A DNA stretch of 64,000 nucleotides, taken from NCBI GenBank assembly GCA_026122225.1, contig JANEZZ010001477.1, positions 1,054,001-1,118,000 on the forward strand. The letters run 5' to 3'. Numbering within the stretch: the stretch's first letter is position 1; each line of letters starts with the position of its first letter. The position numbers were made by a program, and so were the translations under genes. The notes below the pieces were generated by a model. It had not been told where the DNA came from. It saw only the letters and a program-made list of their open reading frames with translations, and ran no database searches. Source of the DNA: Heloderma charlesbogerti. Taxonomy: Eukaryota > Chordata > Lepidosauria > Squamata > Helodermatidae. Positions 1 to 13,200 of the stretch are shown here, one piece after another.

Positions 1-598
1 TTCTCAGGCGACTGGGAGAGGCTGGAATCATTTTTTCCCACTGACTCAGAATTACAGCAGTTTTCAACCAACTTGAAATACAAATGACTAATTGCTTCCT
101 TTAGCTCAAAATTCAAAACACTTGTTCAGTAGCATTTCATAGTAATTTTTTAAATCTTTTTATTTTTAAAGGGGAGAAACACACATTCGTAACAACTGCA
201 GGCTCCCTCCCTTTACATTTAACAAACAATTATTAACCAATAATCAAAATGTGTTATTTCTGTTCTTTCAAGTCCTTAAACTGAAAACAGAACAGACAGG
301 TCTTCCAACAAACAGACTCTAATATTACTTTTCCATTAACCTTAAAGAAGGTCACTAAACTGGACTGGCAACAATTTCTTGGCACAAGACTATTGGATGA
401 TCTTCAGTAAAATATCTAAAATGGTTCCGTTAAGGCTGCCCACAAGCAGAAGGCCCTCGGAGTGCTTGCTTGCTCCACACATAAATGTTTAAAAGGTTCT
501 TACTGATAAAGCAGTTGATACATACGCAGCATCTACACATAGGCATTGCATATTCCATGTGGCATCTCTGCTAGTGTGCAGAATTTGCACAATTAATA
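1..598. other. Non-coding flank, nothing recognised
   Basis: AT-rich sequence with no exon, RNA gene or repeat that I can identify. It lies downstream of NT5DC2 (minus strand). In human the next gene on this side is STAB1, arranged tail to tail, but I see no STAB1-like exon here. Confidence 0.5.
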
Positions 599-806
599 CA
601 ATGGGTTAAATCCAATGTTGTGTGAGCAAACTCCCACTCATACAATGGGACTTCCCCTTTCTCCCCTCCCAATGAAGCCCTTGCATGGCCCCCAAATCTG
701 CTTCAGAGGGTCCTCCAACGCTCTGGAGCAGATTTGGGGGGTGCTGCTGGGGGGAGGGAAAATGTGTTCCACTGGTGGATGGCCAGGATTGGATCCAACA
801 CATTGT
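599..806. repeat. Fold-back MITE, GGATCCAA-ended family
   Basis: The ends are imperfect inverted repeats: about 599-618 reads toward TTAAATCCAATG and the far end near 790-806 reads ATTGGATCCAACACATT. The interior also folds: CCCCCAAATCTGC near 689 pairs with GCAGATTTGGGGG near 727. Related copies are at 6314, 11275 and about 43216. It is non-coding. Open frames crossing it on both strands follow from the palindrome and are not genes. Confidence 0.6.
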
Positions 807-2390
807 CATGACTGGCTTGTCTGTACTACAATACAGTGGTAGAAGAACTCTTTTAAATAAACTGGCCTTATGTATGTTTGTACCTTGATTTCAGGACCCT
901 CTTAATGGAGAAGATTTTTCAGACACTCATGGAATTATTGGGCATTAAAGCAGATCTATATACTGCAACGTAAACAAGAAACATTTTTCCAGAAGCTTTG
1001 CTGTTCAGAAGGAACAGAATGTGAACTTGATAGTTATGGACCTCTAAGATGTCTCGCCTGCCTGTGCAATGGGGACAAATTAACAAGCGACTTCTGGGTT
1101 TCTTATAAAAGCTTAAAGATACCTCAGTTCCATTCCTCCTTTTAAAAGTCATGAGCAGGGAATCAGGACCCAAAGAGCCCTTTGCACTAGCATGCATATG
1201 AGGACTTGGCCAATTTTCTGTTCTGAATATACCTTATGTTGTGTTGGATGCCCCTTTGAAGGATTCTCTGATCTTCAGGAGTGGCTTTTTAGGGTGGCGC
1301 TGCAATAGGAAGGGAAGGGGCCTGAAAACTCACATTGCATGCACAGGTTCCTTTGGACCCTGCCCATGAAAGTTCAAATTTATACTTAGGGAAAATAATG
1401 ACTCGTGAATGTGTTTGGTCAGTGGATAATGTGGGGAATCTTCAGTGGGGTAATAAAATCTTAGTTCAGAGATGGACAGTTGGATTTTACTCAAACTGCA
1501 TTATTGAGCCTTCTGTTGATACTTTGAAAGATGTTAGTGAAAAGACAGTTTGAAATAATGCTACTACCTGTAAACCATAGGTGTATTATGGTTTATAATC
1601 CTACTGGATTATATGTACCGTTTTGAGAACAGCAGATGTTTGTAAAAGATAAAGAACAAGCAAGTCTCATCAACCTTAATTGAGCTTCTGGTATTCTGAA
1701 CCAGTAGGTAAGTATGCTTAATTCAACAGACTATCAATCAGTAAGGATACTTAACATTGGTAATCTGTGTTCTACTTTATGGTTAAGCAGTCCTCTTTCC
1801 ACTCCCAGTAACAAAAGACTGCAAGACACTAATGTTAAGTGGAAAGCATTATTCCATAGTGAAATACTTTATTATTTTTGTAAAAGTAGTAAATTGTGTT
1901 TTGCACAGCAACAGACAACAGAAGCAACATTCTACAGTTTCAATGACACTTAGAACAAACATCACACATCCTGTGTAACGTGTTTATTAAACACCCTGTA
2001 GTAGTCTAAGTATGAATGGCTGCTCACTGTGATGGAACAGACACACACAGGACAAGAGTTTCTTTTGTGAACACACTTGTGAACCATAATTAACTTTTGT
2101 GCCAAGTTCTGAGAAATTCTTACCAAATCATTATTCCAATTCTCCAAAATCTTCACTTTCCAAGCCATCTGTTGTATCGAGCAGCCTACTTATAAAGGAA
2201 AGAGAATAATGCTATATGTGCACCCTGTGATAAAATAACTTAGTTTGGGTTCAAAGATGATACAAGAGAACTGTTAGAGTAGATCAGAGTGTAGATTTGT
2301 GGGGGAAAGTACTGCTTAAACCAAGTTTGCCACAATAATCTAACAATATCTATACTGTAGAATACAATCAACCTAATGGACAGTTCAGCA
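807..2390. other. Non-coding stretch, no features recognised
   Basis: No coding exon, RNA gene or clear repeat is visible. Short frames at 919-1197, 1335-1553 and 1714-1953 have no domain or splice support. Confidence 0.45.
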
Positions 2391-2511
2391 CATGGGTAGG
2401 CAGCCTGGTGCCCTCCAGATGTTTTGGACTACAACTCCAATCATCCCTGACTATTGGCTATGCTAGCTGAGGCTGATAGGAGTTGTAGTCTAGAACATCT
2501 GGAGGACAGAT
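2391..2511. repeat. hAT-type MITE fragment
   Basis: It matches the family best seen at 52553-52687. Shared parts are a start with GGTAGGCAGCC, then GGTGCCCTCCAGATGTTTTG and ACTACAACTCC, and the inverted AGGAGTTGTAGTC about 90 bp later. The right terminal repeat is missing, so the copy is truncated. Confidence 0.6.
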
Positions 2512-5288
2512 GCTAATTGGCATCTCAATAATATCAAATTGAAAACACAATCAACTTTACAGCTATTCAATAACATTTTAGTTTAATATAAATTTCTAGC
2601 CAAAAGTTATAGGGAAACTGGCAGTTTAACCCCAGATGCTTCTTTTTTTTTTTTTTTTTTAGCAATGTACCATTTCATCTGATGTTTGAAAGCTAGGCCA
2701 AAGATGGTTTTACATGCCAGGAATAATTATAATGTGCAGTCACTTTATTTGATCACTTCTGTGCAACATAAACTTGGCACATCTAAAATTACCTGTTTTA
2801 AAAGGAGAATGAGATGACATCAAGTCTTGTTCACTCTAAGTGCACTTAGAATCTCTGGAATGATAACTTTAAGGAATAAAGAAAAAAACACATTCTTTAG
2901 TTTAAATCGTGAGACAGCTACTTTCTCTTGGGGTAGAACTACATGGGCAAACATGGGCTTCCCTATTCCATGTTTGGCTTATAATGCTAATGTAGGGGTG
3001 GGGCAGGGTAGTTGCTCAACATTTTTCTTGCCTACAGCTAGTCGTCAGCAAATCCCCCCCCCCCCCCCGCAACCCAGAACCCATTTAAAACCTATTTCAT
3101 GCTAGCTGGGCTCTGGGAATAAGCCCCATTGGGAGGGGAAGAAAACTGCCTGCAGGGGCTTACAGGTGAGCAGCAGCCAGCATGGGAAGAGTTAAGCACA
3201 CTCTGCTACCCAACAGTTCTTCCCTACAAATGCTCCCTGCCTTCAGCTTACATTGGCAGATGCAGGCTTAGGGCCACATTTTTTGCAAAGGATTTGGACA
3301 GTTGCCAAGAAATAATTGTATAGTATAGTTCAGTGGCATCCTTCTACAAATGCCCTGTGCGCTACCCAGTCCTCTTATCTCATGGCATCTGATAGGCAGT
3401 GTCCTTTAGTCTATGCTATAGTCTATAGTCCACTGCCCAGTCTTGTCTCCCTGCTTCCACATTCGCCTCTCATGCCCCTTTGGCTCCACATCATTATAGG
3501 TGCATGTACACCCTCTGTACTCAGTGTCCACTTGGGGAGAGATCTGGATTTAAAAGTGGTGTGAGAGTGACGCACCTCATGTACATGGGCAAACAGAAGA
3601 AACTGTTCCCAGGGAGCAGGGTGTCTTCATAGATGGTTCTAGAGGCACACTACCCTGCCAAGCAACTTCGCATGACCTTTTCCTACATTAATAACATCCC
3701 TTCTCCGCAGGAAAGCCACTGGTATAGACTCATTGTGTCCAATGAGCACACACATGTCTCTTTCACACTTGGCTCTAGCTTTCCAATGCATGTGTGGCTA
3801 TGGTAAAACAGGCATGGGTGTTGGTGTAGACTGTGCTTTTCTACAAAATGATAATCTGAGTCAAAGCTCTTCTTGCTTGAGGAGGGCCTCAGAGGCCTCT
3901 AAAGGGGAAGGGAAGGGGGAGTGAGTGTTGAGCAACTCTAGCAGACGAATAACCGACAACATCCGTAGGCAATCAAGCTGTCAGCGCTATTCACTATATG
4001 GACTGTATGTGCCCTACAAGGTGAATACAACTGACCACTTAAGCAACAGAACACTTTAAATGACGGTAGGTATTTTAGGTGTACATTGCTAAGATTGATA
4101 AAGTTACTGTTTTGTCACATCTAAAGTTCTTGTTATGGCTAATGGATAGTTAACTAATACTACTTCAGAAACATGGTGTTGCTTCAGTTGGGTACAATTT
4201 CACTTACCCGAACACATTTTAAAATAAAATTCAGTGTTTTTGACTAATAGGTAGAATTCTAGAATACATCTCTAAAGGAAAACAATGAAAGATACAGTAT
4301 ACAACATATGGTTTCCTAGTCTTAACATGTTGTGGATTATTCAGAAGCAGCAGTTAGTGTGACCCTGTCATAAATCTCAAATGACAGTGACAGTAAGTTC
4401 TATAATCTGGCAGTAAGACTTCTTATTAGCATGTTCAAGTGTTCTTCAACTTATTTACCATGTATATAGTAATAGATGCATTGTTCATCTTTGAATGGTT
4501 TTGTACTGCTAAGCATGATAAAATAAGGTTCTTGATAAGGACTTCAATGGCACTGGAATCAGTTACAGCAACTTAATTTACTCATTATTTAATTTATAGT
4601 CATACTTTGCATTGTATAAGTGACTAAAGCAGCATTAAAAACCATAATAGAATGCAATCAGATTGAAAACTTAAAAACTTCCCCCAGTTTAACCTTATAT
4701 ACATGAGGAGATGCCTAAAGGCAACCCAAATGAAGTTTAGCACGTCTACAAGAGAAGGGAATTCCATAACTACTGTGCATGACTGAACAGTCTTTCTTGT
4801 GTTCTTGATGCTTGAACAAAGTGCAAAGATGGTATTAAGTGAGTACTCTCAGCTCATTATCAAGCACAGAAAGAAAAGGGCAGTGCCAAAGCTAGGTCAG
4901 GTCTACGATGCAAGCCTTTTATAGTAAGAACTAACATCTGGAACTGAGGTCAGAAGACAATAAGTCAGTGCAAACACGGGAGCACTGATTACTGTGGACT
5001 TGATGATTCACCATTGCTGGGAAGCTGCTGTTTTTGTACTAGCTGAAGCCTCTGAGCAGCCTTTCAATGGCAGCTCCATCTGTTGCTGAAAGAGGCCAAG
5101 ACTGCATCTGGTGGAAAGGAAAATGTACCAGGGCCACAGCTGCAGAAAGGACAATCTCCCTGTCCACACAAGGGCTGGGGCATGGATCGTGCCCTTCATT
5201 AATATATCAGGTTACAAAGTGACATTTATCTATTTGTTCTTACATGCTTAAGATAACTATGGAAATGTAGCTTCAGCTGAAATTTCTT
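2512..5288. other. Non-coding stretch with homopolymer runs
   Basis: No gene is recognised. An 18-base T run lies at 2643-2660 and a 15-base C run at 3054-3068. The region could be distal 3' UTR of NT5DC2 or intergenic; the sequence alone does not decide. Confidence 0.4.
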
Positions 5289-5716
5289 AAGCTGCATCTA
5301 TTGTTGTTGTTGTTGTTCAGTCGTGTCCGACTCTTCATGACCCCATGGACCATAGCATGCCAGGCCTTCCTGTCCTGCGCTCTCTCCCGGAGCGTGCTCA
5401 AGTTCATATTCATTGCATCGGTGATGCTATCTAGCCATCTCATCCTCTGCCGTCCCCTTCTCCTTTTGCCTTCAGTCTTTCCCAGCATCAGGGTCGTTTC
5501 CAGAGAGTTTTCTCTTCGCATTAGGTGGCCAAAATATTTGAGCTTCAGCTTCAGTATCTGTCCTTCCAATGAGCAGTCAGGGTTGATTTCCTTTAGGATG
5601 GACTGATTCGACCTTCTTGCAGTCCAGGGGACTCGTAAGAGTCTTCTCCAGCACCACAGTTCGAACGCATCCATTCTTCGGCACTCAGCCTTCCTTATAG
5701 TCCAAGCTGCATCTAT
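5289..5716 (-). mobile_element. BovB (RTE) LINE copy 1, 5'-truncated 3' end
   Basis: About 400 bp of the BovB 3' end. On the minus strand it encodes the C-terminal segment with [14 protein letters not shown] and the basic [13 protein letters not shown], then runs into an AAC repeat at the 3' end (TTG units from 5302 on the plus strand). It is flanked by a perfect 13-bp target-site duplication, AAGCTGCATCTAT, at 5289-5301 and 5704-5716. This is a standard target-primed insertion with severe 5' truncation and no coding capacity of its own. Confidence 0.93.
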
Positions 5717-6313
5717 ACCATTCCATATATTTCTAAAATCTTTTTCACCATTGTGTATTGATAAGGCCAATTTACACATGTATACACATCACTTGGTAAG
5801 TGCAACATGAAGCGATGGCTTGCATTTGTAAATACGCCGTTACAAAGCTAACGCTACATCGAACAGTGCTTTTCAATGAAGACAGTCCATACATTCTCCT
5901 ATGAGTCCAGTATAATCAAGTGGCAGAATGAGAATCAGCCCACACCCTACCAGAAATGCATCCTGCCTAGTTAGATGTGTCACAAAGCTCTGAGAAGCAG
6001 CCATAAATCTATGAAGTCTGAGGCTCAGCATGGCAAACAACGGCCAAGCACGCTGAGAATAAGATCAACTTAGTAAATCGGTTTTACATACAAATATGTT
6101 ATTTGCTCTTTATTGTACCATGCTCAGTTCTTTAAAAATACACAACTCAGCACCTTCAAATTTATAATGTAATTGTTTATCAAACCCATTGAGAGTTGAC
6201 TGAAAAATAGTTGCTATTACTTTTACAACAATTCTAGTTAATGTAGCAAAACTGCTCTTGGTTGACAAACATAGCTTTGTAGGTATTCCTACTAAAGGGT
6301 GAACAAATGTATA
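5717..6313 (-). other. Probable NT5DC2 3' UTR or immediate downstream
   Basis: This non-coding DNA lies 650-1250 bp beyond the NT5DC2 stop in its transcription direction. It holds a candidate polyadenylation signal (separate entry). No other feature was recognised. Confidence 0.4.
6109..6114 (-). terminator. NT5DC2: Candidate polyadenylation signal (AATAAA)
   Basis: The minus strand reads AATAAA about 850 bp past the NT5DC2 stop codon. It is the first canonical hexamer I noticed downstream. I did not score the downstream GU-rich context, and further hexamers lie beyond (for example 1983-1988), so the real 3' end is uncertain. Confidence 0.35.
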
Positions 6314-6503
6314 TTGGGTTGGATCCAGAGCTCTTGTCCTGCCAATAGAAGGATACCACTTGTGGAATGGGACTTCCCCATCCTCCTCTCTCCCCTCCAG
6401 CCTTGCTTCAGAGCAGATTTGGAGGGAGGAGATGACAGGGAAGTCCCATTCTGCAAGTGGCAACCTCCCACTGGCAAGACAATTGTTTTGGATCCAATCC
6501 ATT
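6314..6503. repeat. Fold-back MITE, GGATCCAA-ended family
   Basis: It begins TTGGGTTGGATCCAG and ends TTGGATCCAATCCA, so the termini are inverted. The internal arms also pair (ACTTGTGGAATGGGACTTCC near 6359 with the inverted GGGAAGTCCCATTCTGCAAG near 6439). It lies in the presumed NT5DC2 3' UTR. It is non-coding despite open frames on both strands. Confidence 0.7.
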
Positions 6504-6962
6504 CCATTTACTAGTATTATCACAGCTAAAGTACATCTAAAATGTACAGCCCCTGTGCAGGTATGGCCAAATACAGCTGTGTAACATTTTCAAGTTCTGA
6601 AAACACCAGTTGCTTATATTTATGTTTCCCAAGAGCCTGAAGCCTAGATTTGAACAGTTTGAGCAGAATCTCCATATAGAAAGAACTACTTTAGAAGGAC
6701 AAAATACAAGGCTCACTCAAAAAAACCTCTAATCCAGCCTTGATTATTCCTTATCAGTGAAGCACTTCAAAGACATAATTTGCATAGCCTTTCCATCCAT
6801 CCATTCATTCATCTCAGATATCTTCAATTAGACATGCTGGGAGGCAAAGTACCGCAATGGTCACACAGTAACCAAGTTGCAATCCATTACTTAGCAGCTG
6901 GGCCCATCATACACAGCCACCATATCACAGCTATGTCTTTAACATACATTTCCTCACCCCTT
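6504..6962 (-). other. NT5DC2: Proximal 3' UTR of NT5DC2
   Basis: This is the sequence immediately after the NT5DC2 stop codon at 6963-6965. No intron boundary or other gene was seen, so it is inferred to be transcribed 3' UTR. Confidence 0.55.
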
Positions 6963-7224
6963 TCACCGGATATGCACCATTTCCTCTAAGAATGGAGTCT
7001 TCATACAACCAGTACAGAGCTGGTCCATCCAGAGGGGAGCTTCGTGCTGCAGAGGGGTTCGACGAGGGTAAAAGGTGAAATTCAGATCATAATTCAGCAG
7101 ACAACTGATGGACGCCATGTAGATGTCAGAGAAGCGAATCAGTCTTCGAGAAAAGTAAGTTGGATTGTGGAAGGTTCGAAAGATGCTTCCAAACTGTGGG
7201 TTAAACAGGTTCTTTGTAAGGGAC
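6963..7224 (-). CDS. NT5DC2: NT5DC2 exon 14 (last coding exon)
   Basis: Encodes residues 514-600 and the TGA stop (6965-6963). The acceptor reads CTTTCAG|GTCC and the exon enters in phase 2, completing Arg514. Contains [14 protein letters not shown] and [20 protein letters not shown], the strongly conserved C-terminal block of NT5DC2/NT5DC3. The first of these is the best paralogue discriminator. Confidence 0.97.
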
Positions 7225-10200
7225 CTGAAAGGAAAGAATTTGGTATTATAGAAGAACAAATAAAAACCCTGGGGGAAAGAGAAGACAATTTGCACTGGTA
7301 TTACCCATTCAGAACTCCTATGCTTTAGAGAGTAAATTCGTCAATTTAAAAGAGCACCACCATCCTCTTTTTAAACAAGTTAGAGTTTGTCTAGCACCCT
7401 TTAAGGTCTTTGGAGGGGTCGGGCAACCGAAGGACAGATGAGGTGTGCCCAACACTGTTCAGCAGCTTCATCAACCTCTAAGGAAGCCAGTTGTACCCCT
7501 CCAACCCTATCCAGAAGTGAGAAAGCAAACTGTGGTTGGTTTAAAGAGGAAGCATCTAACATTGGGGACAACAGAATTTCTACAATGTGAAAATGTTTTG
7601 CCAGTCACAATCAGTTCTGCACTAAATATTCGTATTAGTGTGCTATTTAACCAAGACACATATTTGGGTTTGCAATATTACACAAAGGAAAAACAAACCA
7701 TGATCAAGATAGACCAAGAATCACCTTATTTCCTGTCTCTCTTTCATCCATTCTAGCAGCACCTGCTTAGATTCTGCATCTTGATACATCTAAAATGATT
7801 TTTAAAAAGCCACAGTTATTTAATTTTGAACATGACAACTCTAAAGATCAGTTTTCTATCAGGATAAACTCATGTTCTGATACTTGTTCATATCAGTTGC
7901 AGTTTTACATCTCTTCCCTTCCCCAGAGAAAGAAGTACAAAGAAGAAACTGCAGCCAGGATAGTTGCTTAGCTTAGGATGATGGAAAGTATAATCATAAC
8001 TGTGTCAGGTGACACGTGTGTTACTACCTATTCCGTTAGTAAATCCAGCCTTTCATCATCATCTGGTCTATTTTACCTGCATTCTCTCCAGAAGTCCTGT
8101 AAGAGCTTGCTGCCAAGTCAAAGAGTGCATGTATTGTTCCGTATTAATGATCCGGATTTCTGCTTCTAATTCTGGAACAATCGCTCCTGTCCTCCAACCA
8201 TGACGCAGCATGAGATCCTAAGGAACAGGGTGGGAAAAGCAACGCGGCTTAATTTTATAGGACACTCTTATGCAGCCTTGGGAAGAAGCCTACAATAAAA
8301 GAAATTACTATCACACTTTCCTTACTACTGATGCAAGCCAACATGTTCATCCAATGCCAAAAATCCCCCTGCCTGCTCACTTGGGGCAATTCTTGCTGGT
8401 CAATGGCAAGCAGGGAAGTGCTCTTCTCTGAAGAACAGAAGCTGTGCCAATTTTTTTAAAAGTCATTGGCCTGAATTAGAAGGATGATCATATGGAATGT
8501 TTTGGCTTTGAATCTGGAATGATTCCATCACCCTCCAGGCAAAGAACACAACGATCCTCTGACAGGCACTTTCTTAACATCATGCAGGAAATGCTTCTAT
8601 TCCATGTAATTTGACAAAAACGAGATGGCTTCTTTTCATTCTCTTCTTTTCACTTTATCCTTTCCTCCCTTGCCATTTTCATTTTCCAAAAGTGAAAATA
8701 TTTTTAACAGTTTATTAGTCGTTGAGGACTAGTAGAAGTGGGGAATGGGGTGGTGAGAGTTGGTGGACATCACTGTGGTAAACAGAATATACTACAGAAA
8801 TATCTGATGGTTATGTTTTATTGTACCAATTATATAAAAAAAGGAAATTCATTAATAAAGGAAGACATGATAGCAAAATAAGTTCATGAAAAAGGTGGTT
8901 CGAACCACCTTTATTGATAGGTTTTTGCAAAGTTGTTGCAGAGATTCTGCGGGCTCCTTCACATTGAGCTTTTATCCTGCTATTGAGATTGTTCACTCAC
9001 AGACGTTCGCAGGCCCTTTAGATGACGTCATGAACCTCCAGGGTGTCTCATGCACTAAATGGCCTTTATTCCACTTTTAAATAAATCTGAGATAATGAGG
9101 TATCAAATTACCCCGCTTATTTATTTATTTATTACATTTATATCCCACCTTTTTTCCTCCTTAAGGAACCCAAGGCGGCATGCATAGTCCTCCATTTTAT
9201 CCTCACAACAAGAACTCTGTGAGGTGGGTTGGGCTGGGAGTCTGCGACTGGCCCAAAGTCACCCAGTGAGCTTCCATGGCTGAGTGGGGACAAGAACCTG
9301 GATCTCCCAGCTCCCAGTCCAACACTCTAGCCACTACACCACACCGGCTGCTTGTGTTCCACCCGAGTTCTCTCTGTGAAAAAGGAAAAGCCGCAAGAAG
9401 AGGAGCTAGACTAATGAAACACATGGCAGGCTCAAATAATTGGGAGAAGAGGGGGGAAAGGGGAGGGGGGAAAGGAAGCACGTGTGATGGGAGTCCATTA
9501 TGATCCTGCATTTAAAACGGAAGAAGAAAGCCCTGTTTTAAATGCAGGATTTTAGGCTGGTGTAGAGATGCTTTTGGAAAGGTGTTCAAAACAGCAGGCC
9601 ATGGAAAAAATATCTGATCTTTCGCAGTAAATTTGATGCTAGTCTTGGTTTAAATCAGGTTAGGGTAAAAGGGAATCAGCTATTTAATTATTATCACACT
9701 GAAGATTGCAGAATCAAAGACATAAGACTAAAATGATTTCCACAAATGTTTCCTCCAGCATACAATACTAATTCAAAGGAAGAAGAAACAAAGCCCTTCT
9801 TAGATTCTGGTAGCAGGCAGAGAACCTTAAGTTAGTACTGAGATAAAAAGACGCAGACATTTCCATATGGGACTGCAGTACTTACTGCAAGGTCACTGTA
9901 CAAATGGTCACCAAAATAAAGGACCCTGGACCCACGCCAGCCTGTTAGCCGCAGAAAATCAAACAGATTGCCCTGAAATGTAGGAAAAACAAAAGAATGT
10001 GAGAATAAACCAAATATCAGATTTCTTTTTGCAAGCAAACACTCTGCACGCCTAGTTTTGAAAAGGTCAAAAAAATAAGTCTCTCCATACTTTGATTTTT
10101 CTACAGAGCTAAGGAAACAAAGGGAAAATACGTGTTCATAATAAGCTGCTTATTTTTAAAAAATTTCCATGGCTAGAGGCTTAAAGAGTTCTCATGGGAA

Positions 10201-13200
10201 ATTTGTCAAATTAGAGAAAATGGGGACTTTTGAAAGCCAGATTTATAATCCCATCATTTATACAAATTCACATCTTACATATACTAATAATTACCGCTGG
10301 ATTTATCCCAAGCTTATAGAGGGTAGAGTTCTTATCTCATTCACCTTCACTATAATCTTGTAAGATAGGCCACTCCTATTCTCATACTATAGTTGAAGAA
10401 CTACAATAACAGTGATTTGTCGTACACTGAATTTGTGCTGAACTGTAATTTAACTTTGATCTGCTCTAGATCTAATACCAATACGTTGTGCCCAGGATTC
10501 TCAGAATGAGACACAAGTGTCCTTATGAAGGCACAGATATTTTCTGTGGAAGTTGTGGACTGCTCCTATAACACTTCTCCATTGGTCTAACCTTTGTGCA
10601 TGTGTTTTGATTCCGCCAGACCTGTCCTCAGACATCCTAACAGCATAACACAGGCTGCTGGTTATCCTCCACCATTACTTAGTTTAGTAATAAGGCTGGG
10701 AACCAATTCAACTTTGCTCTTTGCAGTGGGTATTTTTTGTGTAGGTGGGAGTACTTCCTATTGAATCATGACAAATCCAGAACTAGAGTTCCATTGTCGT
10801 TGATATGACTCCAGACTCAACACAGACTGAACACATTCAAACCCATGCAAGATGGATACTTCTTTTTGGCAGTTTAAAATAAGTTTGCTTCTTTAAGAAA
10901 CTTTTCCCAACACTGGCATGCCTGGTAAGAAGAGAAAAAGATTATGCCAATTTCAGCGGATGTTAGTCACACAAGTCATCTCACTATGCCAAAGATTCAG
11001 TGCTTATGCTGAAATTGGGAAGATTTTTACTTGCCAACTTCCAAGTCAAAGTCCTGAAATAAAGACAGTTAGGAGTAACACAAGTAGGGGGCTGCAAGCC
11101 AAAATAATTTCCCAACTGGGAATCTTCTGAACATCTTGCATGTGTATCAAATCACATGTGGTATGAATCCACCGAGTCATTCCCTAGCCTCATTCCCACA
11201 GCATTCCATTAGCAAACCCCGGAGGCACTTCTTCATATTTTCCCTGTTTTATATATTTGGATGACGTTAAAGTGATTGGGTTGGATCCAGCATAAGTCTC
11301 CTGTGGACAGAAGGGCTCCTTCCATCCATGGGAGGCATCTGATCCAGTGGGGAAATCCTGTGGGTGGAAGCGGAGAGGGCAATATTCAGAGATTCCCCCC
11401 ATGCTGTGCAGTCTCCTATGCTCCCCAAAGATCTGCTCTGAATGGTTGGGGGACCCACTGGAAGAGTGGGGGAGTTAGTGCTAGGGGCCGCAGAGGTGGG
11501 GGGCATTGGTATATATCATTCCACCCCCTTCCACCGGCAGGAGCATTCTGAGTGGAACCCCACCCAGGGGCCACTCCCACTGACAGAACAAAGTCTGGAT
11601 CCAACCCACTGACCAGTTGGCATGAAATTGCTGTGCTGAAAATCATAGCAATGGTTCAGCAATGAAAGACAGTGCTTTGAGCTTACAATTCTCAGAGCTT
11701 GGCTTGAACTAGTGGTCTACTTCAGAACCAGCTCTGAAGTCTAGAGAGCTCAGCTGCAAATCAAGTAAAGCGGATTGCTAAAAAGTTAACCAATATCTTC
11801 CACTAAACAAGCACCGCGTGTCTCTGCGATTTGTGGATTAAATGATTCACAATTTGCCGCTGTGACATGTGAACCAGGTTTCTCTGTGGGGAATTTTAGG
11901 GGGCTGGAAGGGGCGGAGCGGTCCACTTTTGCCAGCACAGCTGATCCAGCTTAAATCTGGATCTAACCCATGAAATGATAAGGTACTGCTAAATAGGCTT
12001 CCTATTCATTCGAGTGCAGATCTTGAGTGTTTGTACCTTGTGTTGGGTACCTGGGGCAGATTAGGGATTCTGTTGGTGTACCGCCCACCCCGCTGCTCAG
12101 ACTCCCTGCCTGAGCTGACGGAGGTGGTCTCAGACTTGGTGTTGAGGACCCCTAGGAGGATGGTCCTGGGGGATCTCAACTTCCATGCTGAGGCCGATGT
12201 ATCCAGGGCAGCTCAGGACTTCATGGACGCCATGACAACCATGGAGCTGTCCCAACATGTCATTGGCCCAACGCACATAAAAGGACATATGCTTGATCTG
12301 GTTTTCTCGACTGGGCAGGAGGATGGTGATCTGAAAATGGAGGAATTAACATCTGTCCCTTTGTCATGGTCAGATCACTTCCTGCTGAGGTTTAGACGCC
12401 TGGCAGCCTTCCCACTCTGCAAGGGTGGGGGACCTATTAAAATGGTCCGCCCCTGGAGGCTAATGGATTCTGATGGATTCCAGAGGGCTCTGGGGAATTT
12501 TCCTGCTGGTATGGCTGGTGGTCCTGTCGAAGCCCAGGTCGCTCTGTGGAATGCAGAGATGATTTGAGACAGTGGTTGACACCATTGTGCCCAAGCGCCC
12601 TCTCCCTCTGAGCAGAGCCCGGCCAGCTCCTTGGTATACACCTGAGCTGAGGGCAGTGAAGCAAGAGGGGAGACGGTTAGGATGCAGATGGAAGAAAACT
12701 CGTGCTGAGTCTGACCAAATACAAGTAACAGCACCACTATCGAGCCTACTCTGTGGCGGTGAGGGAGGCAAAGAGACAGTTCTTTTCCACCAGCAATGCA
12801 TCTTCTCAGTGTCATCCAGCGGAGATTTTCCAAGTGGTTCGCGGCCTGTTACATTCTGGGCCAGGGAGAGAGGCAGTGGAACCCTCGGTGGCACGCTGTG
12901 ATAAGTTTGCAAGGCACTTTGAAAATAAAGTCACTCAGATTTGTCATGAATTGGACACCACAATTAATGCAGTTCCATTGGTAGAGGCGTTCAGAGCACT
13001 GTCTGGCCCAGTTTTATTGGTTGAGTTTCAGTTACTGAGGCCTGAGGATGCGGACAAGGTGCTTGGCCAAGTCTGATCGACCACTTGTGTGCTTGACCCT
13101 TGCGCTTCATGCTTATTAAATCAAACAAGGAGGGGATGTCCAGCTGGGTCCAGGAGGTTGTAAATTCCTCCTTGAGAGAGGGAGTGGTGCCTGCTGCTTT

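Noticed and set aside
599..842. Overlapping frames on both strands near 0.6-0.8 kb
   Set aside because: They are explained by the palindromic MITE at 599-806.
5301..5606. Plus-strand 101-codon frame in BovB copy 1
   Set aside because: It is antisense to the BovB C-terminal coding segment, and equivalent frames appear in copies 3 and 4.
1..6962. STAB1 exons expected from human gene order
   Set aside because: No plus-strand exon resembling STAB1 (EGF-like or fasciclin repeats) is visible; the gene may lie outside the window.
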